Under the pieces are notes generated by a model that was not told the DNA's origin, made no database searches, and saw nothing but the letters and a program-made list of their open reading frames with translations. 64,000 nucleotides of DNA. Origin: Amyelois transitella. Lineage: Eukaryota; Arthropoda; Insecta; Lepidoptera; Pyralidae. The stretch covers positions 3,993,001-4,057,000 of the forward strand of contig NC_083516.1 of assembly GCF_032362555.1 (NCBI RefSeq), written 5' to 3'. A program made the position numbers and the translations under genes. Positions 48,912 to 60,637 of the stretch are shown here, in pieces. The number at the start of each line of letters is the position of its first letter. The first letter of the stretch is position 1.

Positions 48912-51900
48912 CTACGAGTCCACTTTGAGTTGGTCGCGCCCCTCCTGGAAGGCAGCAATGAGCGCGGCCAGCTCGATGCGCTCGCTGCACCCGTTCGCCA
49001 GACGAGCTTCCGAGTCCGCCATCTTGATTAGCAACGACATTAGCACTTGCGGCGGTAGTTTCACTGAAAATATCAAAGAACAATATATTTATAAAATTTT
49101 CAATTCAACGTATGTCAAGCTGAATTTATTCAAAATAAAATAAAATAGGAAATAATTTGAGCATATTTATTTGCAAAAAAGAAAAGTATACGCCCATCTC
49201 TCGTCATGCTAGCAAAATACCCTCACATAATGGGGTCACCTAACTTAGTTATCCATTCAGTTTGCTTTTAAAATGTCTAGTATACAGTATATTATTTATA
49301 CTAGGTACTTACTTCTATGTATTATTGTATGAGTTTCGGTCAATATGTCACTCAGAGCTAACCCTTTAGCAAGTTTGACGTCTTGAATATCTGGTGTTAA
49401 ATCAAATTTAAGAAAATATGATAATGAACATATGAAAATCCATGTGTAAGAAATTACTACTGCCAAAGTGCGAAGTCTAATAAACTAAAAACCAGCCAAG
49501 TGTGAGAAAGACACGCTTAGAATAATGTACAATTATCTACATAAACAGCCAAATAAACTATGTTTAATCATTTTGAAATGAGTTATAAAAATAATTGGGA
49601 TGTAAAAATAATATGTTTGCAGCGAGAATGAAAAATAATTTAAAGCAGAAAATAGCATCGAAATAATCAGTACTTAGGTTTTTTTACATTAACATCGCTG
49701 CCCGAGTTATTTTTTGGTATCAAAATGTTAGTCGCCCTTTAATTGGCATCCATATCGAAAATAATTAACCATAATTATATCTTCAAAAAGAAACCCGCTT
49801 TAGCTTTATAGTGCACTTTTTTTTATAATTTATGTTTTTCTAGTGGCAACAAATTCATCTGTGAAAATTCAATGTGGCTAACTTTAACGGACAGTGAAAA
49901 CGTGGTGAAAAACTATATGGGTACAGAACAACATACATATATTTCTTTTGGTATTCCAACCAAAAATTCTGAAGACAAAAACCTAACTATTTGATTAAAT
50001 AAAAGAGAAGGCTTTTTTGTTACTAAAAAGGATACTTTTAAAACACGTCCCGAAGTCGTTCTCATTAAGCAGCCAGTTGAGGATCGCGTTGATATCGGAC
50101 CGCAGCGGATGGCCCACACACGTGTAGACGTTGTCCTCGGTGACGTCACGGTACGCCAGCCACGTGCTTTGCAGCGTGTTCAGCACTTTGCGCATGTCGC
50201 CGCCAGAGAGCGTGAGCAGCGCGTGCACGCCGTCTTCTGATATTGTCACGCTGAAAAAGTAATCATCGCTATCACCTACTGGAATAGTTATTTTGGGCAT
50301 CATTGAAGCCCTCAAAGATAAACAATTTTCCCCGTCGTTCACATTTTCCATTATTTCTTCGTTCCTAATAGTTGCAGCGTGATGTTATATAGCCTCAAGC
50401 CTTCCTCGATAAATGGTCTATTCAACACAAAAAAAAAAGAAAAAGAATTTTTCAATTTGAACCCGTAGTTCCTGAGATTAGCGCGTTCAAACAAACTTTT
50501 CAGCTTTATAATATTAGTATAGATAATGCTGTTGTGTACTGACCAATACTAACTACTTACGTATGTACCTATGTATTTTACCAAAAAAAAAAAGCCCTCT
50601 CATCACTCTTACCATCCTGGTGGCGGGCTGTCTCTGAGGTACAGATCGATGACATCTAGTTCAGAAATGGACTGTAGCCTGATGGTTCGTTTGACGGAAG
50701 TTTATTTATCTATGTACCTACTTTGTTATTTTGGTTCAATAAATTAAATTAAGTATCGAGAGTGTTCCCGATTAAATCCAGGCTTATGATTTCATATCAC
50801 AGCAGCAAGAGACTTTATAGTTAGTAGTACCCACCCTTCAGCGGCGGCGATCTCCTTGAGCCGTGGCACAATCTGAGCCTTGTTGAGCGGCGCGAAGCGG
50901 AAGCGCGTGCAGCGGGACTGCAGCGCTGGTATGATCTTGCCCAAGTAGTTGCATATTATACAGAAGCGGACGTTGTCCGTGTACTTCTCTATTACTGAAA
51001 TATAAAATTTTCTTGTTGTTATTATAACAAAATTTAAAAAGCAAACATACTGTGCCGACCCCACTTAAAAAGTGGAAAAAGTAAAGACAAAGAAGATTAT
51101 TATAACAGAAGTTAACATATCTTTCAGTAGATTTGGAATGAAGGAAAATGTAACGTATGCGTCCGTGTTTATCGTAAAATTGTAAGTTATAGGTATTTTT
51201 TGACTGGTCAAATAAGACGTAGTCAGCGTATTAGTGATAGTGTTCACGGAATGAACGAAGAATATAAGTGTTATGTATGTGTGCGTACGTGTATATTGTA
51301 AAATTGTTCTTTATTAAAATAGATATTGAGTCATCTTTGACTAATCGAATTAATATAGTACCTATTAATATCCTTTTAGTAAAAGGGTTCTTGCACAACG
51401 AACGAGCATTGTGGTATAACTATAATAATGACGCTGTCATGCAAAATTCAGCAAAACAAATAAGAAGACAAACGAGAGAAAAAAAAGTTTATTGCAGTTT
51501 GCATATAGAAGAAGTGGCGCCCCGTTTAAACCGCCTCAAGGCCTTTCTGTTCATTATGAGGGAATGGGAAGGCACCGCGCGGCCGGACAGCGGGCGCGCG
51601 GGCGCGCGCTCGCCGGCGGGCGCGGGCTGAGCACGCGGGCCCGCCACGCGCGACACGAGCGCCGCGAATGCCGTGTTCACCTGGAATTATAGCGAACTTT
51701 TAAGATGTGATATGATAAAATGATGGAGAATCAGAAGTGTAAATATACACTGCTGATTCTCCATCTCTTTTCTCCTGGCTTAAGTCCCGGTTGCATCCTC
51801 ACCACTCTGGAGAGGAGCCCGGGGTATGCCTTTGAACATCAATCCAGGATTGGGTGAGTCAGGTTTTTACACGAAGCGACTCCCGTCTGATCTCCGCAAC

Positions 51901-54900
51901 CTATGCAGGGGAATCTAACCCGTATTGGGTCAATCATAGATACACATCCATATCCAACTATAATTCTACGCTTTGTAGTTAGCCCTGCCTTAGTTCTTTA
52001 CTCTCGAACCTATCAGAACGTTTATAACAATTTTATTTCTTTCCTTTTTCTCAAAGAACTTTAATATGCAACAAACCTGTACCTATATTTATTCTCATTG
52101 TAAAAAGGCGCGTTGATATCAATCATGAAGACTAAAAATTTATGTAAAATCTTTTCGCAATCTGTAAATTTGTGCATTCAAATTCCGGTAATTCATAAAT
52201 TAACAATGTGGTTTAACCACCACTAATAATCTATCTACTACGAGTAGGTATAGACCACTCCAAGCAATTGAAAAATAGCTAGAAACGAAAGTAGTAATTA
52301 TAATTAATAGTTACCATCTCCCCAGTCCTAGCAGATCCTTTGAAATTTTCTAAAAGATGTTCAGATGCGAACTTCTGCACGCAAGACAGCCTCACAGCTC
52401 GCTGGTGCTCCAACTCGGACTTGTTGCCAAACAACGCCAACAGCGGCTTCTTGGGCTCGCGCTCAAAAATCTCTTTAACTCTCACCACCCACAGTGCGAG
52501 TCTCTCGAAGCTTTGCAGGTTTGTTAGGTCGTAAACGAATATTACTATCTAAAAAGTGTAACATGTGTAATAACTAATCAATAAGAAAGTATATATATAT
52601 TGAAGAAGGCCAGCTATTGAATATATAAATATATGAGGGGCTAAAACGCATCAAGACACTGAGGAACATTCACATTCACCATTTAGCATTCACCCTTAAT
52701 TAGGTAGACAAAGTATGCAGGTGTCATTAACAATGTTTGCTAGCAGTTAATCCTGTTGGGAAGGCGCTGTAAACCTGACTCGGTAACATCTTTATCTCTC
52801 TGAAATAGAGCTCGGAATGTTCCTGGATCCCAGTCCGTCAATAAGTCAGGTTTTTACACTTTTACAGAGGAATCTAACCCAAACTGAAAGGTAATCTATT
52901 GTTAAAAGCTAAGGCGAAAATCGTAAAAAAAAATCAGTACATACATCAGAAGAATACAAATAGTTGGCGAGCATGGCGGTGTGGATGGCGTTGCCGGCCA
53001 CGTCGCAGAGCTGCACGGGCACGGGCGGCCGCAGCCCCGCGCTCTGCCCGCACAGCACGTCCGCGCCCGACGTGCCGCCGCCGCCGCACGCGGGGCTGCC
53101 CAGGTACCGCGAGCACAGGCTGCTCTGCTATCATACCTCATTTATCTTTTTTCTTTACTAATTATAAAAAGTTTGTTTAAAAAGCAATTTCTTTCTGTGC
53201 ATCCTTTAAGAATATATTTTATTAGATAATCATAATAGGTAAAGTTAAAGTTAATCAGTAAAACAGAAATATGACTTACTTTTCCAGTGGCTGGCTCACC
53301 CACAACAGTGATTTTGATTGTCCTGCTTTGCCCATCTTCATCCTCTGTGTCTGACATATAGTTTCAGTATCTTAAGGTAGTTTGTCGCACATTTAACATA
53401 CACAACACTCTGTCCACTTTATCAATCTAACATCTGGTTAGGAATTTATTATGATAACAAAAGCCACATTGTCAAGTTACTATTTGTTGTGGGCAATATA
53501 TCCATGGTAACTACTTATTCAGGATTGAGTAACATTAATTGTAAAATTAGTATACCTACATAAAACCTTTTTCCTGGGGGGGTAGGATATTCCACAATCT
53601 CGATCACAAAATAATTTTCTTTTACATTATAGCAAACTGTTCTATTGCAATAGTAACAGATATTATTATTAGACGATTTACCTATACAATATTTATTTTG
53701 CCTGCCGGCAAAAAGTATCTATCAGTACCTAATTGACACAATTTTTAAGTAGATATAGCTGTTCTCTGGAGTATCTTCCACATTTTTTTTTCCATTTATT
53801 TTGACACAAACAGTCATAAAACACATTTATAAGCAGACCTTCAAATTATAAGTTCAAATATACTTACTGCGCCTCAGGGCATTTTGTGCATCATTTGTCA
53901 TAGCATCTGCCTCGTCCAGAATAATCAGCTTTGGCCCAGCCTTAAATATTGTTCTTGTTGAGGCAAAGCTTAGGATTTGTCCACGCACAATACCAATGCC
54001 TCGATCATCTGATGCATTTAGTTCTAATACCTGAAGATATTAGTAATAATATTAACTTTCATACAAGTTTTTCATCATTTTATTGTCTACTAAGGACACA
54101 GCAAAATATGTACTGAGAAAAGACTATGAGATAATAGCAAAGGAGTTTAGCTAGAAATTAACATACTATGCGGACCCAACATTAGAAGTAGGATAAAGAG
54201 AAACACAGCAAAATGTTCCTATAACAAAGCTAGAAAAGTAGAATCTTCTTATTAACTTAATAACACCAAGTTTTACCGCCTGAAAAGAGAACTATCATAC
54301 AAATAAGGAAAGCTTTTACCTAGGAGAAACTATCTCTATTTACATCTATACACACCATAGAATTGAATTGTTGGGGAGTGTACATCTGTCTTGCACAAGC
54401 CAGTATTGTTGATGTTTTTCCTGTACCCGGTGGACCATAAAATAGTAAATGAGGCAGTTGATTTTCTTTCATGAACTGGTTAACTAAAAAAAAGCAAATT
54501 TTTAAAAATAATTTCTGCAGTTGGCATAAGAGAATGAAAATAAAATTAAATTTTTAAGAGCAATAATAATACCAACTATTTACTTACTTGTATTAATAAT
54601 ATCATCATGTGATACAAGGTCTTCTAACTTAGAAGGTCGATACTTCTCTACCCTAAAATAAATAAATATTTAACATCATTGCAGATCTCATGTACTTATT
54701 TAGATTTGTAAGATTTTAATGAAATTTGGTACACTGTTAGAATATAACATACATACAAACATAAAATGACTACATCTTTCCACTTGCCACAATCTCTGCA
54801 TACTTCTTTCAATTGATCCACATTCATAAATCTCTTCATGTAAGCTCAGCAGTTTCGGGTATTCTTGACCTGACCTTTTGCTGGGATGTCCTTAATTTGA

Positions 54901-56171
54901 TCAATATACATCTGTCTTCATCCTTTATTCCTTGTTCATCGCCTTTTCACTCCGACCTTTCCATCCACTCTCCTTGTATATTTGCTTAGTCAACCTGCTT
55001 TCATTCCTCCTCTCCAGATGACTTAACCATCATATCATACCTTCTTTTTTAATGTTACTGTATCTTCTTTCAAATTCCAACATTCGCTTATCACACTGTT
55101 TCTTATCAAGTCACTCAATTTCACACCAAATCATACTCTTAACACTCTCATTTCCACCGCATTATTCTGTTTTCGTGCTTTTATTTCCAAACCCAACCTT
55201 CACTCCCATAATCCCATGCTAAAAAAATCTTATGATGGTTTGTTAATGTTAATAAAATAATATTTGTGAGTAATAAAAATGGAAATAAAAAGTCTAAGTT
55301 TCATGTCTTATAGTTTTTGTAGTAGATGTTTCTGCTAATATTATGGGAAGTGACAATAAGATGAAGATGTAACATGCCTATCCAACAGATACCAATTTAT
55401 TCTACTTTTGAATGTGCACGGACTGTACTTTTGGGTATACAGATGCAGGCAGTTCTTTCCATACCTTAGCCACTCAAGCCAAAAAAGAGGTATTGGTGTT
55501 TAATTCCACTATTTAGTATTTCAACAACTAATGAGTGAAATTTCTGTCTGCATCTCATAGGCTAAGGGATGGCAAAGTTTCTATTAGTTCAAAGATTGCC
55601 TTTGCACACTCTCCAAAAGGGATCCTATAAATTACCATTAGACAAGCAACTTTGCGATGATGCTGTAGGGATTATATTGTTTGTGTGCATGTTGTCGTTG
55701 TTATTTGTCTTTAATAATATGTAATTGTTTTTATTATTTATTTATTTAGGACATAAAAAACAGTACAATATAACACGTAGTGTTAAACTAAAATTTGCGA
55801 TCCGATTTACACCCGCATCTGCCGCGGCAAAACAAGTTGTCGAGCGTATTGAGTGCGCAATATTTTTTTTTCGGAAAAAATGTTCGTGATCATATGTTAC
55901 TATTGATTGTATTTGAAAGATAGATAAATATTTTATCTTTTTACACTATGTTTTAACATTTTTTACACTATTGTTATTACCGGTGAAAGAACCAATCACT
56001 TACTTTTTATACATGCTCCAGAAAAGTTAATAAATTATCGCCGTCTTTTTATTATAAATGTTTTTATTTATAATTCTTATTAGAAGAATAATTAAACTTT
56101 TAGATTTTATAAATTTTAGATTTGTTTTTTACTCACCAAGGTAAATTTTTATGAGTCTCCCCCAAAGTCAT
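48912..56171 (-). CDS. RFC5: Replication factor C subunit 5 (fly RfC3)
   Basis: AAA+ ATPase subunit of the RFC clamp loader that opens PCNA at primer ends in the nucleus. Eight minus-strand exons: 56137-56171, 54588-54652, 54356-54483, 53868-54030, 50835-50994, 50036-50250, 49313-49390 and 48912-49063. All phases agree and give 331 aa (family about 330-340). Motifs in order: NLPWVEKYRP, Walker [23 protein letters not shown], Walker [12 protein letters not shown], sensor-1 RFCIICNYL, the SRC motif [11 protein letters not shown], sensor-2 [14 protein letters not shown], and the collar region [13 protein letters not shown] with a C-terminal helix bundle ending RDQLKVDS. These match human RFC5/yeast Rfc3 rather than RFC2 or RFC4. 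The donor of exon 6 (GTATCC) is weak. Intron 4 (50995-53867) contains a whole GTPase gene on the same strand. Confidence 0.95.
50363..50521 (-). repeat. Repeat shared with 32333-32590
   Basis: Reverse copy of the element between the repeats at 32 kb. Both have 'GAACGCGCTAATCT', 'CATTTATCGAGGA' and 'GGCTTGAGGCTATATAACAT'. The right (5') end abuts 'AAAGCTTATAAT'-type sequence. It sits in RFC5 intron 5. Confidence 0.7.
51489..53357 (-). CDS. Rab28: Rab28-like small GTPase, nested in RFC5 intron
   Basis: Small Ras-superfamily GTPase. Four exons: 53280-53357, 52945-53124, 52315-52548 and 51489-51680, all phase 0, giving 227 aa. The N-terminus [20 protein letters not shown] resembles Rab28. P-loop GEPATGKS is residues 20-27. 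G3 is DVAGN (67-71) where Rabs have Dxx[19 protein letters not shown] (87-103) is strongly Rab28-like. G4 is GNKSELEH, with NKSE in place of NKxD, and G5 is GSARTGE. The C-terminus SSICKLQ ends in a CaaX box, as Rab28 does, so prenylation is likely. The switch region encoded by exon 2 is Gly/Pro-rich and divergent, and an Ala/Arg/Pro-rich insert occupies about 180-206. AATAAA overlaps the stop codon. The gene has its own start and stop; GTP turnover may be altered. Confidence 0.82.
51723..51762. repeat. Hairpin inverted repeat
   Basis: Arms TGGAGAATCAG and CTGATTCTCCA enclose a second paired segment (AGTGTA/TACACT), giving about 17 paired bases around a 4-6-base loop. It lies in Rab28-like intron 3 at the 5' edge of a reverse SINE-like copy (51754-51935). 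Confidence 0.75.
51754..51935 (-). repeat. Second moth SINE-like family copy
   Basis: On the minus strand: 'GAATCTAACCCGTATTGGGT' complement, 'CGGGAGTCGCTTCGTG', 'CTGACTCACCCAATCCTGG', 'CTCCTCTCCAGAGTGG', 'GGATGCAACCGGGACTTAAG'. It is the best-preserved copy of this family here. Confidence 0.65.
52755..52885 (-). repeat. Second moth SINE-like family, degenerate
   Basis: Contains 'AGTCAGGTTTTTACACTTTT' and 'GAGGAATCTAACCCAAACTG' as in the 51754-51935 copy, with more changes. It lies about 60 bases past the Rab28-like exon 2 donor. Confidence 0.55.
54743..55215 (-). mobile_element. RTE-like LINE 3' fragment, degenerate
   Basis: In RFC5 intron 1, same strand as the gene. The minus strand matches the LINE coding end at 14126-14404 but is longer, reaching about 200 bases further 5'. 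Markers are 'CCACTTGCCACAATCTCTGC', 'CACATTCATAAATCTCTTCA' and 'GTCCTTAATTTGATCAATAT'. Numerous changes make it non-coding. Confidence 0.7.
55735..55900 (-). repeat. Possible non-LTR 3' end
   Basis: 'TTTATTTATTTAGGACATAA' next to 'CAGTACAATATAACACGTAG' looks like the reverse complement of a common moth LINE 3' terminus ending in ...CCTAAATAAATAAA. No coding capacity. Assigned by resemblance only. Confidence 0.35.
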
Positions 56172-57368
56172 CGCAAAAGCTTAAGTAATAGCGTGTATTG
56201 GTATGGGTTATAAATAACGGATTGTTTATTAACTTCGTTTGTCTTGGATTTACTCTTGTATCAATTCCAAATGGAAAAACAAACAAACAGGGTTAAAAAC
56301 ACGAACTTTCACACAAAATTCAACGGCGCGGAAGTTTACTTTTGGAATTTTGCTTGTCCGGGTAACTATAACTTAAACTCTCTGGTCTTGTCAGTATGTC
56401 AGTACATAATAGATAGGAGTGAGCGTTATATTTCATAGATCGTTTGCAAAACGTTGTGTCTACTCGACAACGCAAAAGTTATGGCCGATTGGCCGACTTT
56501 TTGTTATCTCCTGTCGCGGCATCATTAGCGGAGTAGTAAAAACATAAACAATGACAACAAAAGAAAATAACAAACAGCTCTTTCGCTGACGCTCTTCGAG
56601 TGTATATTTAAAAGAGATGGGCATTAATCAGGGGTTAAGTATGAAGGAGAGTTCTTTTTTCATATGCACATATGATAACGCCTTTATCCTTTTCGGTGTA
56701 GACAGAGACAAGTCTTAAGAAGAATGAAAGGCTACATCTAAAGAAAGAATTCCAAGTATATTCGTTTATCCCTTAGTCAGCTTTGACGACATCAATGGGA
56801 AAGATCCTATTCTTAATTAACGGAAACCACACGGTATTTTATGTTCGTTGCCGAACCTGACAAAGTCGTTACGATTCCATATGATATGATGTCATCAACA
56901 AATTACATCATATTCTCAAAATGAGTTAGTTTTACGACCTCGTTACAACTATCAAACGAATTTCTTGTGTGATAAAACCTATTTATTATAGTCGTTGGTT
57001 GTCAAACAGATAGATGTGAACACGTTGGCAACGTTTCGTGTGTTATTTATAAAAAGCGTAAGGACACGGAACTAGTTCATCAAATACATAGGTCTATTTA
57101 TCTTATCTATGGGTAGCAGCGCGAACGCGCAATAATTTTGATTGATATCAATGTCAAAATGAGTGATTTTTGTGACAGTGACAGTGTAATTTTTTTCTTA
57201 GCACAGGCAGGAAGTGTTTTTTTTAATCATTTTGTGATGATTTTTAAATAGGCAGATCTACTATTGCATTCGCCCCTTTTTCACATAAAGATGTACATAA
57301 CGAGTACATACTTTGAGTAGGTATTCGTATTGAGGGTTCTTGGAGGACTTAAAGAAAGGAAGAAACTC
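56172..57368. other. RFC5 upstream spacer
   Basis: The RFC5 promoter region lies immediately right of 56171, but no clear core element is visible. A degenerate reverse SINE occupies about 56664-56836 (ending in the head 'GGAAACCACACGGTA'). From 56840 to the pogo element nothing is recognised. Confidence 0.5.
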
Positions 57369-58132
57369 TACCGTCATAGCGCCTTACTTGAGACAGTTTT
57401 GGAATTCAGGTGTTTATAAACTTTTACTGTGTCAACGAATAGTGACAGTATTCACATCTATAATATAGTCTGTACCTTTTTTATCCAAAAAATGCTTCCC
57501 CAAGCCCATAGGTACATCACAGATTTTTTATTTTTTTTATTTTTGCTGTCTCATGTTACCATCATGAAGTGCCATAATTGATACACCACACAAAACATAT
57601 GAAAGTATCATGAATAGAATTTAAATGAATACTTGAGACAGTAAAAAAATTCAAAAACTACATGACCAACTGAAAATTTTTTTTTTGGGCAGCTGCACTA
57701 AATTTTAAGTACCAAAAATGAAACAAGTTCCGTATAGCTCAATTTTTATTAATATTCATTACAATCAGTTTAAATCAACGTTGTTCGCTTATTTGGCAAT
57801 GCAGTGAAAACAAATAGAAATACTTTTCTAAAGTAAAATAAGGAGAAAATAATGAAACAAGAATTTAATCTTACATAACTCAAAAACTTATAACAATCAT
57901 ACTCCAATATTTTCATATATAGTGGGTACTATAGTAACTAAAAAAATAATACACGTTTTTGGTAGCTTTATAAGCTAATCATTACAATAATTAAACATTA
58001 CAAAAATAATCAGATAAATCAGTTTCTAAAATGAGACGTTTCAAGTTGACTGCATGTATCAAATTGACAACACTTAAGTGAGTACTTGAACTTACAACTA
58101 ATAAACAATATTCTTCAGTCTTAAAATTTCAA

Positions 58133-60499
58133 TCAGTCTTCATTAATAATAAGATTTGGCTTTATATTACTTACATTTACATTGAAACTGTAACGACCTC
58201 TTTTCAACAATACTGGCTTAACAACTGATATAATTTTTTGAGAGTCAACAGTCATAATATCATCAACAGGGGGAAATACATAAATTCCTTTATTTGTGCT
58301 TTTTCTCAAAAACTTACAGGAATACTCATTCTCATTTAATATTTCAGTTATCTGAGCAAAGAACTCTTTTACCATTGGTTTATTTTTAAAGCCATCATAT
58401 ATTAAGTGAATTTTTACAAAGTCATACATTTTTACAGATACTTCAGAAGTAGGTTCGGTTTCTATATGTTCATTCTTGGTTTCACTTAAAATTTGTTTCA
58501 GTTTCATTTTAGCAGATTTGGAGGATGATGGTTGCTGTGTTGATTTAAATACTTTTGGCTGCGAAGTTATATCGTTTTGATCTTTAGGTTTGCGTTTTAT
58601 ATCAATAGATTTAGAGGTAGATGGTTGCTGTTCTGGTTCATATACTTTTGGTAGCGTAATAATGTCGTCTTGATTAGTGGAAGATAATGGTTCCTGTGGT
58701 GATGCAAATACTTCTGGCTGAGTAATTACATTATTTTGATCTTTTGTGGAAGAAGACAGTTTCTGTACTGATTTAGATATTTTTGATTGCGAAATTATGT
58801 CCTCTTCACCTTTTGATTTTTCTCGTGATTTAGAGACTCTTGGCTGGAAAAATATATTTTCTTGATCTTCAGAATCTAAATATACATGTTTTCTTTGTTG
58901 TTTTAATTTAATGTTAGGAATGATATTTGATTGGGTTGTGGTTTTTTCTATCAAATTATCGAAATCTTGTAATTCAGATATATTATCACTATCAGATGTA
59001 TCATGTACAGAATAATTGCTAGAAACTGTAGTATCCGTGTCTTCTTCACGTGCTGTTTTCGGTTGCGTAAATAATGGATCTGAATCTATGTTTACTTCTA
59101 AATAATCTTCTTCTGCATCACAAATTCCCACGTCTACTTCTTCAATATTTTGAGTATTTGAAGGATTTGTAATATCGGAGACTGTAAGGCTTTGACCTGC
59201 CGAAGCTTGCAATTTTTTCTTTCTCACTTTAAGAGGAGCTGATGTATTAAGACGACTTTCTTTTAAAAAACTTTCGAATGCACTCGCCCATTCTTTAGAT
59301 GTGCTGTTATTTTCTGGAGTTTCAACGGGAAGCTTGGCCAGAACTGTTTGTTTGTTGAGAGGGCAAATCCCAGCTGCACGAAACCCTGACTTTAAATTCT
59401 CTGAAGATGTCAACAGTTGATCTAACGATCGTTTTAAAAGTCGCGGAAACTGATCTTTGGGAATGCAGCCCCTGGTTTTCTGCTTCCATTCTAATAAGGT
59501 TTTTCGCCATATTGCTTTAAGTGGACGGAAGTAAGCGACATCAAGCGGTTGGGTTAAGTGTGAACTATTTGCAGGGAGAAATATGAAACGAATATCTGAT
59601 TCCGCACATTTTTGTATAACCTTTACAGACAGATGACTTGCCAGGTTATCTCCTAGTATTGCTTTCGGACCTTCACCTACCGAACTGAAATAAGGTACAA
59701 CCACTTTGAAAAACCAGTCTTCAAACGTTGTACTGTCAAACCAACCGCTTCTTGTTCGATTGTAGAATGTATTAGCTGGCCCTCCTCTCAACCAAGAATC
59801 GTAAAGGTGCTCAGCCTTATATACGACATATATTGGTAATAAAGCTCCTGATGCTGATCCTGCAAACATAACCGATGTGCTCGATTTCGAAGCGTCAATG
59901 ATATTTTTTGGACTTTTGAAACCTCTTCTTACTAATACTTTTGTTTTTCCAGGGTCGTCGGTAAAGTTAGTTTCATCAAAATTCACAATTGCTTCTGGTT
60001 TTACTCCCTCCAAGCTAATCATTAGATTATCAAAATAATCAGATATCATTTCAGGATTAACAGCAGCTCTTGCTCTTTTAATGTTTTCACAAAACTTGTA
60101 CGAAATTTCATGTTTGTTTCGGTCTAAAAATCCTTTCAACCAAAATCTTCCTGGCAAATTGTTCTTAAATCTAGGTTCTGTCTTTCCCTTCGTGTCAAGG
60201 TATTGCTTCACAATAAGCGTCAAGTCAAAGGCTGTTATAGGAAATCCCCATTTCCCGCAAAGAATTAAGGCTTCTACAATTATATTTTCATCTTCATTTG
60301 AAAAAACTGTGGGTCTTCCAACTTTATTCATATGCTTACAACGCACTTTTCTCTGTACAGTGGCTGGTGGAACATTATATTTTTCTGCAGCTTTTCTAAT
60401 CGACATACCTTTTCGCACTGAAGCCACTGCATTTTCAACCGCTTCATTGGAGTAGTTACGGTATGGCCGTGACCCAATTTTCTTTCGATACCTTCCCAT
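58133..60499 (-). CDS. Pogo/Tigger-like DDD transposase
   Basis: A 788-codon single-exon frame with no interruption. Residues about 12-55 form a psq-type helix-turn-helix (NYSNEAVENAVASVRKGMSI, IRKAAEKYNVPPATVQRKV). A CENP-B-like second DNA-binding region follows (GFPITAFDLTLIVKQYL, GRFWLKGFLDRN). The DDE_1 catalytic core has Asp in NFDETNFTDD, Asp in LGDNLASHLS, and Asp in HLTQPLDVAYFRPLKAIW. The last two are 35 residues apart in between (DD35D). After about residue 400 comes a long acidic, Ser/Lys/Gln-rich tail with degenerate tandem units such as DQNDITSQPKVFKSTQQPSS. A compact C-terminal segment follows (KMYDFVKIHLIYDGFKNKP...RGRYSFNVNVSNIKPN) that I do not recognise. The start is the first Met, MGRYRKKIGSRPYRNYSNE. 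Confidence 0.9.
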   Translation of the reverse strand: MGRYRKKIGSRPYRNYSNEAVENAVASVRKGMSIRKAAEKYNVPPATVQRKVRCKHMNKVGRPTVFSNEDENIIVEALILCGKWGFPITAFDLTLIVKQYLDTKGKTEPRFKNNLPGRFWLKGFLDRNKHEISYKFCENIKRARAAVNPEMISDYFDNLMISLEGVKPEAIVNFDETNFTDDPGKTKVLVRRGFKSPKNIIDASKSSTSVMFAGSASGALLPIYVVYKAEHLYDSWLRGGPANTFYNRTRSGWFDSTTFEDWFFKVVVPYFSSVGEGPKAILGDNLASHLSVKVIQKCAESDIRFIFLPANSSHLTQPLDVAYFRPLKAIWRKTLLEWKQKTRGCIPKDQFPRLLKRSLDQLLTSSENLKSGFRAAGICPLNKQTVLAKLPVETPENNSTSKEWASAFESFLKESRLNTSAPLKVRKKKLQASAGQSLTVSDITNPSNTQNIEEVDVGICDAEEDYLEVNIDSDPLFTQPKTAREEDTDTTVSSNYSVHDTSDSDNISELQDFDNLIEKTTTQSNIIPNIKLKQQRKHVYLDSEDQENIFFQPRVSKSREKSKGEEDIISQSKISKSVQKLSSSTKDQNNVITQPEVFASPQEPLSSTNQDDIITLPKVYEPEQQPSTSKSIDIKRKPKDQNDITSQPKVFKSTQQPSSSKSAKMKLKQILSETKNEHIETEPTSEVSVKMYDFVKIHLIYDGFKNKPMVKEFFAQITEILNENEYSCKFLRKSTNKGIYVFPPVDDIMTVDSQKIISVVKPVLLKRGRYSFNVNVSNIKPNLIINED

Positions 60500-60637
60500 G
60501 TTCTGTCAAAAAATCGAAATGAAGATTTAGGTAAGCCCAAGATAATTGTCTTTCTTGGCAAATTTTCTTGTCAATTATTTTACCCTTCCATTGAAATCTT
60601 CAAAACCATAGTAGACATGAAAATTCATTACATACAC

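Noticed and set aside
52899-53229. Plus-strand Arg/Ala-rich ORFs
   Set aside because: Shadows of the very GC-rich Rab28-like exon 2 on the minus strand.
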